From assembly GCF_019351405.1 (NCBI RefSeq), contig NZ_JAHWZX010000002.1, forward strand, positions 275,629 to 339,628: 64,000 bases of DNA, given 5' to 3'. Below, one piece after another: positions 45,538 to 53,033 of this stretch. A program made the position numbers and the translations under genes. Source of the stretch: Stakelama flava. Lineage in GTDB: Bacteria; Pseudomonadota; Alphaproteobacteria; Sphingomonadales; Sphingomonadaceae. Position 1 is the stretch's first letter; each line of letters begins with the position of its first letter. A model generated the notes under the pieces. It was not told the DNA's origin, did no database searches, and worked only from the letters and a program-made list of their open reading frames with translations.

Positions 45538-46839
45538 CTATACCGCGAAATCCTCAACCGTGTCGCGAAGCTGGTCGAGCGCGGGTCCGTGCAGCGCGCC
45601 CTGCGCCTGTTCCAGCAACAGCCGCGCCTCCCGGCGAAGCAGGTCGGTGCGTTCGCGCACCGGCCGGCCGGCCGAAGCGTTGACGAGCGCTTCGACGAAC
45701 TTGCGCGCCGCCAACGGGCTCGCCGCCGCCGATGCGCGCATCGATCCGAACCCGCGCGCGACGAAATGTTCGAAATCGTCGGGAAGCGCATAGACGCGCT
45801 GTTCGCCGTAGGGGCGCCCGTCCGAATCGCAGGCAAGGTCGCGCATCGCCAGCTTCGCGGTCGCCGCCGAAAGCCAGTGCAGGCACGTGATCGCGGTGAA
45901 CGGATCGTTGATCCCCGGCGACAGCGCGCGCAGCCCGATTTCCACCAGTTCGTCGATCAGATATTCCAGATCCTGCGACGCGGTGCGCGCATCGCCGATG
46001 GCGAACGCGCGGCGCAGCTTGTCATCGACGCCTTCGCCGAACGTACCTTCGACATGGCAGATTGCGACATCGGGATGAACGAAGTCACCCGGACGCACGG
46101 CCAGCCGGACACTGACCCCCTGTTTGTCGCAAACGTCGCCAAGCGTTTCGAAATCGATCACCGCGACATAGCCGACCCGCTTCGCACGCACCGGCGTGGT
46201 CTCTCCGGGCGAAGGCGCGATGCGCTTGCGCCCGTCGTCGCGGTCCGGAAAGCGCGAATCGATATCGCTCAACGCGCGCCTGCCGATATGCGCGACGACA
46301 TTGTTGATGCGAATGCTGTCGGGCACATGGTGAAGGAAATAGACCAAAACCCCGACCGAAAGCAGCGTCAGCGCAAGTGCGGTCAGCAGCGACAGTTCGG
46401 GCACGAACCCCGGCTGGCCCGCCGTGCCAAGAAAGCCGCCCTCATCGGGCTGGCGAATGGTGCGCAGGACAAGCAGGCAATAAACGAAATTGGCGATGAA
46501 CACGCCCAGCGAAAGCTGGTTGCCGCGATCGGTCATGAAATTGGTGAGCAGGCGCGGCCCGTAATTGCCCGACGCATAGACGACCGCCGCGATCGTGATC
46601 GCGAACACCGTGCCCGCGACCGAGATCATCGACCCCGCGATCGTGGACAGCAGCGATCGCGCGCCGTCCGGTTTCGACGCGTGCAGCCATCCGGCCGCAT
46701 CCAACCAGCCATCGCCCAGCCGGGTGTCGATATAATAGGTGATGAGCGACAGGAGGATGGCCGCGACCGTCAACACGGCGGGCAGGAACCAGTAGCTCGC
46801 GTTCAGGCGAACGACGAGCTGGCGAAACCATGCTTTCAT
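45538..46839 (-). CDS. DUF2254 integral membrane protein
   Basis: 433 residues with four N-terminal membrane segments (YWFLPAVLTVAAILLSLITYY, LLSTIAGSMISVAGTVFAITIAAVVYA, NQLSLGVFIANFVYCLLVL, LLTALALTLLSVGVLVYFL) and a soluble C-terminal half with CHVEGTF and GLRALSPGINDPFTAITCL, the DUF2254 signature. Function unknown. Placed between nadA and nadC on the same strand. Confidence 0.88.
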   Translation of the reverse strand: MKAWFRQLVVRLNASYWFLPAVLTVAAILLSLITYYIDTRLGDGWLDAAGWLHASKPDGARSLLSTIAGSMISVAGTVFAITIAAVVYASGNYGPRLLTNFMTDRGNQLSLGVFIANFVYCLLVLRTIRQPDEGGFLGTAGQPGFVPELSLLTALALTLLSVGVLVYFLHHVPDSIRINNVVAHIGRRALSDIDSRFPDRDDGRKRIAPSPGETTPVRAKRVGYVAVIDFETLGDVCDKQGVSVRLAVRPGDFVHPDVAICHVEGTFGEGVDDKLRRAFAIGDARTASQDLEYLIDELVEIGLRALSPGINDPFTAITCLHWLSAATAKLAMRDLACDSDGRPYGEQRVYALPDDFEHFVARGFGSMRASAAASPLAARKFVEALVNASAGRPVRERTDLLRREARLLLEQAQGALHGPALDQLRDTVEDFAV

Positions 46840-46870
46840 GTGCGGCCCAACGCTGAAACGGCGAAAGCGT

Positions 46871-47881
46871 TCAGTCGCCGGTCACCTTCAACGGCCCCAG
46901 ATCGCCCATCCCCACCGTGCCGCTCGCCATGGCGAGCATCCGGTCGAGGCTGGTCTTCGCCTTCACGCGCAACGCTTCGTCCATCTCGACCCGCGGTTCG
47001 AGGTCGCGCAGCGCCTGGTACAGCTTTTCGATCGTGTTCAGCGCCATGTACGGGCAGATATTGCAGTTGCAGTTGCCGTCCGCTCCCGGCGCGCCGATGA
47101 AGTTCTTTTCCGGTTTCGCCTTGTTCATCTGATGAATGATGTGCGGTTCGGTCGCCACGATCAGCGTATCGCCGTCCATTTCTTCAGAGAATTTCAGGAT
47201 GCCGCTTGTCGACCCGACATAATCGGCATGATCGACGATATAGGCGGGGCATTCGGGATGCGCGGCGACCGGCGCGCCGGGATGCTTCGCCTTCAGCTTC
47301 AATAGTTCGGTTTCGCTGAACGCTTCGTGCACGATGCACACGCCCGGCCATAACAGCATGTCGCGCCCGGTCTTGCGCGCCAGATAGCCGCCCAGATGCT
47401 TGTCGGGGCCAAAGATGATCTTCTGTTCGGGTGGAATCTGGCTGAGGATTTTCTCGGCCGAAGAAGACGTCACGATGATGTCGCTCAGCGCCTTCACCTC
47501 CGTCGAACAGTTGATGTACGTGAGCGCGATATGGTCAGGATGTTCGGCGCGGAACTTCGCGAATTGTTCGGGCGGGCAACTGTCTTCCAGACTGCACCCG
47601 GCGTCCATGTCGGGCAATACCACCGTCTTTTGCGGCGACAGGATTTTTGCGGTCTCCGCCATGAAGCGCACGCCGCAAAAGGCGATGACATCGGCGTCGG
47701 TTTCCGCCGCCTTGCGCGACAGGTCCAGGCTGTCGCCGACGAAATCGGCAAGGTCCTGAATTTCCGGTTTCTGGTAGTAATGCGCCAGGATTACCGCGTT
47801 GCGTTCCGTGCGCAGCCGGTCGATCTCGGCCAGCAGGTCCAGCCCGTTCAGGCTTCCGCCCATTCCCTTGCGTGCGTCCAT
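46871..47881 (-). CDS. nadA: Quinolinate synthase
   Basis: 336 residues from the ATG at 47881 (GGAGAG upstream). Condenses iminoaspartate and dihydroxyacetone phosphate. Three [4Fe-4S] Cys: AFCGVRFMAETAKIL, AAHPECPAYI and NCNICPYMALNT. Other motifs: ILAHYYQKPEIQDLADFVGDSL, TYINCSTEVKALSD, VGSTSGILKF. Partner NadC is encoded downstream; the aspartate-oxidising enzyme must lie elsewhere. Confidence 0.95.
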   Translation of the reverse strand: MDARKGMGGSLNGLDLLAEIDRLRTERNAVILAHYYQKPEIQDLADFVGDSLDLSRKAAETDADVIAFCGVRFMAETAKILSPQKTVVLPDMDAGCSLEDSCPPEQFAKFRAEHPDHIALTYINCSTEVKALSDIIVTSSSAEKILSQIPPEQKIIFGPDKHLGGYLARKTGRDMLLWPGVCIVHEAFSETELLKLKAKHPGAPVAAHPECPAYIVDHADYVGSTSGILKFSEEMDGDTLIVATEPHIIHQMNKAKPEKNFIGAPGADGNCNCNICPYMALNTIEKLYQALRDLEPRVEMDEALRVKAKTSLDRMLAMASGTVGMGDLGPLKVTGD

Positions 47882-47943
47882 CTGGAAACTCTCTCCTTCG
47901 CCCGCCACATGGCGAGTGGCCGCGGCGCGATCAAGGCATAAGC

Positions 47944-48693
47944 CTATTGCGCTTGCGCCTTGCGCTCGGCCATCACATCGGAAATCGGGCGGCTGACGTC
48001 CCAGCGTTCGCGATCCTTGTCGGTGCGTTCGTCGGCAAAAGTCGCGCGCACATTCGCGTCGATTCCAGCCGCCTTTAGCGGCATGGCGAAACTGCGTTCG
48101 ATCGCGCGGCGCGCCGAATCACGTGCCAGCCGCATCGGCACCGGCTGACGCGCCTGGTTGAGCAGTTCGGCCTGCCCCGCCTTGCGATTTGCCGCGTCCA
48201 GCCGATCCTCGGCATTGGTGAAGCGCATCAGCAGCCCGCCGTCATCATATTCCTTCACCGCGTTCAAATCGACCTCAGGCCCCACCAGCTCGATCGGCGG
48301 GAGATGCACCTGAAGCGTCTTGCTGTCGGCGTCCCAGGCGACATCCTTGTCGGTGATCTTGGCAAGGTCGATCTGGTATCGCACCATGCCGGGCATGATC
48401 AGCGTTTTCTTCGCGGTAAGGCCTAGCCGGCTCTGGCTCGACGTGACGACCGCGACATAGCGCGCGGCAAAGGTCGACAGCTTCGCCTCTTCACGCATCC
48501 CGGCCAGGCTGCCACTGGCGATCGTCACCGGGTCGGGATCGACCTTGCGATCGAGATACTGGGTGAACGCCCAGAATGCGCCGCCCGCAGCGAGCCCCAT
48601 CAGCGCGATGACGCCAAGCACGACCAGGCATCCGCGCAGCAGCCCGCCGCCACGCCGTTCGCGAACCACCTCGTTCATGCTTTCGCCATCCAT
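47944..48693 (-). CDS. DUF4230 domain membrane-anchored protein
   Basis: 249 residues. The ATG at 48693 is chosen because AAGGGACG lies 7 bp upstream; an ATG at 48678 would give an ATGA overlap instead. One N-terminal helix (LLRGCLVVLGVIALMGLAAGGAFWAF) then an extracytoplasmic DUF4230 domain (AAVVTSSQSRLGLTAKKTLIMPGMVRYQIDL, KTLQVHLPPIELVGPEVDL). Function unknown. Overlaps the upstream hydrolase gene by 19 bp. Confidence 0.8.
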   Translation of the reverse strand: MDGESMNEVVRERRGGGLLRGCLVVLGVIALMGLAAGGAFWAFTQYLDRKVDPDPVTIASGSLAGMREEAKLSTFAARYVAVVTSSQSRLGLTAKKTLIMPGMVRYQIDLAKITDKDVAWDADSKTLQVHLPPIELVGPEVDLNAVKEYDDGGLLMRFTNAEDRLDAANRKAGQAELLNQARQPVPMRLARDSARRAIERSFAMPLKAAGIDANVRATFADERTDKDRERWDVSRPISDVMAERKAQAQ

Positions 48694-49574
48694 TCATCGT
48701 CCCTTGCAGCGACCAGAGCGCGATCGCGCAGGTCGATCAGATGCGCGAGCACCGATCGTTCGGCGGCGCCGGTCAATCGCGGGTCGAGCCCGACATACAT
48801 GCGCTCGACCAGCGCAGGAATATCGCGCGGCCCGTCCTTCAACAGCCGCAATATCTGCCCCTCGCGCTGCTTGCGATGTCCGGCCAGACCGCGAACGAAT
48901 CGCTGCGGTCGCTCGATCGCCGGGCCATGTGCGGGCAGATACAGCGCATCGTCGCGCTGCATCAGCCGCTCCAGGCTCGCCATATACGCCGCCATATTGC
49001 CGTCGGGCGGCGAAACGACCGTTGTGGACCAACCCATCACATGGTCGCCGGTGAACAGGGTGTTCGATTCGGGCAGCGCAAAGCACAGATGGTTCGACGT
49101 GTGTCCCGGCGTCGCCACCGCCTCCAGCGTCCAGCCCTCCCCGGCAATCGTATCTCCGTCGGCAAGCACCCGGTCGGGCGCATAGTCGCGATCGAACGCG
49201 GCGTCGGCGCGCGGGCCGCCGTCGTCGAGCACCAGCTGCGCGCAGCCGACCACCGGCGCGCCGGTCTCTCTGGCGAGCGGCGCGGCCAGCGGGCTGTGGT
49301 CGCGATGGGTATGGGTGCACATAATGGCGACCACCGGCCGCCCGTCGATCGCATCGATCAGCGCGTTCAGGTGACGCGGGTCATCCGGCCCCGGATCGAT
49401 CACGGCAAGGTCGCGGGTGCCGACCAGATAGGTCTGCGTGCCGGTATGCGTATAGGGCGACGGATTGGGCGCAAGGACACGCGCCACGCGATCGTCGATT
49501 CGTTCGATCCGGCCGGTGGGCACATCGTTCATACCGATCAGATGGCCGCTGGCGGGGAAAGGCACAAGGGGCAT
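48675..49574 (-). CDS. Metallo-beta-lactamase-fold hydrolase (LACTB2-like)
   Basis: 299 residues from the ATG at 49574; earlier GTG/ATG starts exist. Binuclear zinc hydrolase: CTHTHRDHS is the HxHxDH motif, followed by TPGHTSNHL and FTGDHVMGW, with a C-terminal winged-helix-like segment (RQREGQILRLLKDGPRDIPALVERMY) as in the LACTB2 group of RNases/hydrolases. Substrate not determined. Overlaps the DUF4230 gene. Confidence 0.85.
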   Translation of the reverse strand: MPLVPFPASGHLIGMNDVPTGRIERIDDRVARVLAPNPSPYTHTGTQTYLVGTRDLAVIDPGPDDPRHLNALIDAIDGRPVVAIMCTHTHRDHSPLAAPLARETGAPVVGCAQLVLDDGGPRADAAFDRDYAPDRVLADGDTIAGEGWTLEAVATPGHTSNHLCFALPESNTLFTGDHVMGWSTTVVSPPDGNMAAYMASLERLMQRDDALYLPAHGPAIERPQRFVRGLAGHRKQREGQILRLLKDGPRDIPALVERMYVGLDPRLTGAAERSVLAHLIDLRDRALVAARDDEWMAKA

Positions 49575-49695
49575 GCCCATCCCCGCCAGACCGTCCGCCC
49601 GCCTGCCCGGCACGAAGGACACCGGAGGCGAGGGCGGAATCGATGATCCGGCGGCGGGCGCAGCGCTGCCGCCGGATCATCCCCACAGGAACTGG

Positions 49696-51235
49696 TCAGT
49701 CGTCGGAAAGCCCGTTTGCTTTCAGCTCCGCCTCAGCCGATGCAATCCCTGCAAGCGCGGCGCGTTTATCAACTTCGGCCATATCAGCATTCGCCGCGAT
49801 TGCGGCGCGTGCGCTGGCAAGGCCCGCACGCGCGCTCGCCATCGCCATCTCCTGCTGGCTCATGGCCCGCGCGGTCGCATCGCTGGCAAGCCGTTCGATC
49901 CGGTCGGTGCAGATAACCATCCGCGACGCCCGGCCAGCGCTCTGGGTGAGCTTAACCGTCTGCGTCCCCGCCCCGCAATCGGCCTCGCTCACCTCGGGCA
50001 GATTATGCAGCTTTTGCTGAAGCTGCGCGTCGAGTTCGGCCGTTTGTTTCACCTCGCCATTATGGACGATGACCGGCTCCGCCTTAGCCATGTTCTTCGC
50101 GCTCTCGCCCGGAACGGGTGGCGGAGACACATCGCCGGCCGGGGCGGCGGGGACCGGCTCCGTCTGCAGCACGGGCGCCGCTGGCGGTTCGGACAGGTCC
50201 CGCGCATCAATGCGCACGGCCGTATCCCCGCGCACAATCTCCGCCGCGCTGCTGCCCGAAGCGGTCAGGCCAAGCCCGGCCAGCACCAGCACCGCCATCG
50301 CGCTCCCGCCCAGTGCGATTTGCGAACGCGATCTTGCATCGTTCTTCGTCAGCATTTTAAGCCTCCCTTTTATATCGTCGATGCTGTGCAGGTGACACGC
50401 GGCGGAAACCGCGCCGCCATGCGCCGATTTCACGATGGCGCGGCCATAGGCATGACGAAGCCCCGATCGCCGTCCCGACAGGACCAGCGCATCGCATGCC
50501 ATTTCCTGATCGGCGCGAAACGCCCGAAACGCGCGCCAGGCGATGGGATTGAACCAGTGCAGCGAAAGCACCACCAGCGCCGCCCAGTTGGCGTACAGGT
50601 CACCACGAACATGGTGGCCAAGCTCATGCGCCAGCGCCAGATCGCGCTCCTGTTCGTCATAGCGTTCGTGGAAATCGGCGGGAAAGGCGACATATTTGCG
50701 CCAGGCCGAAAGCGAGCGGACCGGCCGCGGCCTCACTTTCGATCATGCGCACCTTGCCGCCCGCAACCCTTCTGCACGTCCGGCACTTCGTCATCAGCGC
50801 GCGGCAGAAACGATGGTGCGCGATCAGGTGCCGGGCAAGAAACACAAGCGCGCCGATCGCCCATATCCCGATGATGAGCGCGACAAGCGGCGCGCCGCCG
50901 GGGGTTTGGGTCGGTGGCAACAGCGCCGCCGTGGTTCCGTGCGAAGAGGTGGCCGTTACCAACGCGTGCTGCACGACCGTGTCGGGCAGGCCGTCCGTCT
51001 TCATCCACCCCATGACCATCGGATGCCCCTGAAGCCCGTCGAGCGCGGGCGCGAAGAGGCTGCTCCAGCGCCACGCGCCGGGAAGCGGGGGCAGCATCGT
51101 ACGAATCAGCGGCAGCGCCCATATCCAGTACGCGATCCGCGGCCCCACCGTCGCGCGGAGCGGCTTGCGCAGGCAAAGCACCAACAGCATCAGCAGCGTA
51201 CCGGCCACCAGGGTTTCTATGATCCAGCCGATCAT
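49696..51235 (-). pseudogene. BlaR1-like M56 metallopeptidase, frameshifted
   Basis: Two overlapping readings make one protein. From 51235 to about 50702: four-helix membrane part (IETLVAGTLLMLLVLCL, ALVALIIGIWAIGALVFLARHL) ending MIESEAAAGPLAFGL. From about 50701 down to 49696, one frame over: RKYVAFPADFHERYDEQERDLALAHELGHHVRGDL with the HExxH zinc motif, ALHWFNPIAWRAFRAFRADQEMACDALVL, a further helix and a Pro-rich periplasmic tail. Removing one G of the CTGGCGC run at 50698-50704 joins them as AFGLRKYVAFP. Either a real inactivating mutation or a sequencing error. Start overlaps blaI by ATGA. BlaR proteins sense cell-wall-active ligands and cleave BlaI. Confidence 0.8.
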
Positions 51236-51600
51236 GGTTTCAGCGCCTTCAACAGCGCCTCGATCTCTTCGATATCGGCATCGGAAAGTTCATCGCGTTC
51301 GGCAAGGTGCGCGACCAGCGGGGTCAGCCTGCCGCCGAACAGCCGGTCCATCAAGCGCCGCGATTCGCCCGCGACATAATCTTCCCGCGCGACCAGCGGG
51401 CGATAGAAATAGCGTCGCCCGTCCGCTTCATGCGCGATACTGTTCTTGGCAAGCAGGCGGCCAAGCAACGTTTTGACGGTATTGGCGCTCCAACCGCGTT
51501 CTTCGGGAATGCGATCGACAACCTCGGCTGCGCTCAGCGGATTTGTATCCCAGAGCACCTCCATAACAACGTGTTCGGCTTCGCTGATCCGTTCGCTCAT
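51232..51600 (-). CDS. blaI: BlaI/MecI/CopY-family repressor
   Basis: 122 residues, ATG at 51600 behind GAGGAAG. Winged-helix N-terminus (ISEAEHVVMEVLWDTNPLSAAEVVDRIPEERGWSANTVKTLLGRLLAKNSI) and a C-terminal dimer helix (ELSDADIEEIEALLKAL). Represses its own operon and that of a sensor peptidase; two dyad sites of the BlaI class overlap its promoter. No beta-lactamase gene is adjacent, so other regulon members lie elsewhere. Confidence 0.9.
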   Translation of the reverse strand: MSERISEAEHVVMEVLWDTNPLSAAEVVDRIPEERGWSANTVKTLLGRLLAKNSIAHEADGRRYFYRPLVAREDYVAGESRRLMDRLFGGRLTPLVAHLAERDELSDADIEEIEALLKALKP

Positions 51601-51614
51601 GGCGCTTCCTCGAT

Positions 51615-51651
51615 GACTACACCTGTAGTCACATCGATTACGCCTGTAGTC
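51615..51651. promoter_or_regulatory. BlaI operators O1 and O2 over the blaI promoter
   Basis: GACTACA-cc-TGTAGTC (51615-51630, perfect) and GATTACGCCTGTAGTC (51636-51651, one half degenerate), start points 21 bp apart (two turns). They contain the TACA-N2-TGTA core known for BlaI/MecI. On the minus strand TTGACT (-35) overlaps the second site. Confidence 0.75.
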
Positions 51652-51760
51652 AATAGATAAGAAGACTGATCGACAGAGTGTCGGGCCGCCTTACACCCTT
51701 ACGGGATGGTTACGCGATGCTAACGCTCTTCTACCGCGGAAATCGGCCCTTTGCACGGTC

Positions 51761-51775
51761 TGGCACGCGTGGTGC
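51761..51775 (+). promoter_or_regulatory. Sigma-54-like promoter sequence
   Basis: TGGCACG-cgtg-GTGC conforms to GG-N10-GC of -24/-12 promoters. It points along the plus strand into a structured, non-coding stretch. Confidence 0.4.
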
Positions 51776-51786
51776 ATCGTCTTTGC

Positions 51787-51917
51787 CATCGAAAGCGAAG
51801 TTCCGCTTCAATCGGCGGGTCGACAGTCGCCCCACCAGTCTCCTGTCGGCCCGCCAACCCGATCTTCGTGCCCTTGAAACGACAAAGGGCGCCGCGTCGA
51901 AAGACGCCGCGCCCTTC
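51787..51917 (+). ncRNA. Candidate small structured RNA
   Basis: No gene on either strand. Three hairpins follow one another: 51793-51808 (AAGCG/CGCTT), 51814-51855 (GGCGGGTCGACAG with CTGTCGGCCCGCC, 13 pairs, loop rich in C), and 51885-51916 (AAGGGCGCCGCGTC, loop GAAA, GACGCCGCGCCCTT, one mismatch). The second has a U-G pair and the third a GNRA loop only when read on the plus strand, and a sigma-54-like site precedes them. The last hairpin also lies 23 nt past the grxD stop and could be simply its terminator. Confidence 0.4.
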
Positions 51918-51938
51918 CTGGATTGGTCGTGCTTCCGA

Positions 51939-52271
51939 TCAGGCGGTCGTCGCGACGCCCTTTTCCTTCATATGTCCGGCCAGTTCGCCGCTTTCGTACA
52001 TCTCCATCATGATGTCCGAACCGCCGACAAATTCACCCTTCACATAAAGCTGCGGAATGGTGGGCCAGTCGGAATAGCTTTTGATGCCCTGCCGGATTTC
52101 CTGGTCCTGCAGCACGTCGACGCTGTCGAATTCGACGTTCAGATGCTGAAGGATCGCCACGGCGCGGCTCGAAAAGCCGCATTGCGGGAATAGCGGGCTG
52201 CCCTTCATGAACAATACGACATCGTTCTTCTTCACGATATCGTCGATGCGGGTTTCGATCGTCTCGGTCAT
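51939..52271 (-). CDS. grxD: Monothiol glutaredoxin (Grx4 type)
   Basis: 110 residues. The CGFS active site is in LFPQCGFSSRAV; SDWPTIPQLYVKGEFVGGSDIMMEMY supplies the glutathione-binding WP and TVP-like loop and the GGxD motif. CGFS glutaredoxins bind a bridging [2Fe-2S] cluster, with BolA as partner; the bolA gene is immediately upstream. Confidence 0.95.
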   Translation of the reverse strand: MTETIETRIDDIVKKNDVVLFMKGSPLFPQCGFSSRAVAILQHLNVEFDSVDVLQDQEIRQGIKSYSDWPTIPQLYVKGEFVGGSDIMMEMYESGELAGHMKEKGVATTA

Positions 52272-52278
52272 TTCGAAA

Positions 52279-52518
52279 TCACTCCTCGGCTGGCACTGCG
52301 GTGGTCAGCTGCAGCGCGTGCAGTTCGCCGCCCATCCGGCCGCCCAGCGCGGCATAGACGGCCTGATGCTGTTTCACGCGCGGCAGGCCACGAAAACTTT
52401 CGGCTTCGACGCGCGCCGCATAATGGTCGCCATCCCCGGCAAGATCGGTAATTTCGACCTTCGCATCGGGTATGCCGTCGCGGATCAGCGTCTCGATCTG
52501 TTCGGCTGGCATCGGCAT
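52279..52518 (-). CDS. BolA-family protein
   Basis: 79 residues (IbaG-like short form). Contains the BolA helix-turn-like segment AKVEITDLAGDGDHYAARVEAESFRGLPRVKQHQAVYAALGG with the conserved His and a C-terminal LHALQL. Works with CGFS glutaredoxin in iron-sulfur transfer. 2 bp after the zeta-subunit gene, 7 bp before grxD. Confidence 0.92.
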   Translation of the reverse strand: MPMPAEQIETLIRDGIPDAKVEITDLAGDGDHYAARVEAESFRGLPRVKQHQAVYAALGGRMGGELHALQLTTAVPAEE

Positions 52519-52520
52519 GG

Positions 52521-52844
52521 TTATTGCGGCTCGATAAGCTGGCGGCGCGCTTCGACGGTCTGCTCTTCCAGCGCGCGGCGCACGGCGGCCTCGTCGATAT
52601 CGACCCCGGCGGCGGTCAGATCGCCCAGCAGCTTGCGGATGACATCCTCATCGCCCGCCTCCTCGAAATCGGCCTGCACCACCGCCTTGGCATAGGCGTC
52701 GGTTTCTTCGGGAGTCAGGTCCATTTTCTTCGCGGCCCATTCGCCGAGCAGACGGTTGCGCCGCGCGGTAATGCGAAACGCCATCTCCTCGTCGCGGGCG
52801 AACTTCGCCTCGAATGCGCGTTCGCGATCATCGAAAGTGGTCAT
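52521..52844 (-). CDS. F1-ATPase inhibitor zeta subunit (DUF1476)
   Basis: 107 residues. DUF1476 signature: FDDRERAFEAKFARDEEMAFRITARRNRLLGEWAAKKMDL, then DFEEAGDEDVIRKL. In Paracoccus the protein of this family is the zeta subunit, an inhibitor of ATP hydrolysis by F1FO; the N-terminal helix carries inhibition. First gene of the zeta-bolA-grxD operon. Role transferred by family membership. Confidence 0.9.
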   Translation of the reverse strand: MTTFDDRERAFEAKFARDEEMAFRITARRNRLLGEWAAKKMDLTPEETDAYAKAVVQADFEEAGDEDVIRKLLGDLTAAGVDIDEAAVRRALEEQTVEARRQLIEPQ

Positions 52845-52985
52845 GGACGTCTCTCATCCCCCAAATTGCGTTGAACATCGCAAATAAGAAGCATGAGGCC
52901 CGCACGCAACGGGCACGACCGTCCAGCCGGGACGGGAAGGGCGCCCTGCCCCCTGCAACACGGTTTATATGCCGATAAAGAACGA

Positions 52986-53008
52986 CCCGGCGGCACGACG
53001 CCACCGGG
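52986..53008 (-). terminator. Terminator of the chemoreceptor gene
   Basis: CCCGG-c-GGC, loop ACGAC, GCC-a-CCGGG, 25 bp past the chemoreceptor stop; on the minus strand followed by a T-rich run (GTTCTTTAT). Confidence 0.6.
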
Positions 53009-53033
53009 CCTTGTCAGTCAGCGGAAAATCGGA

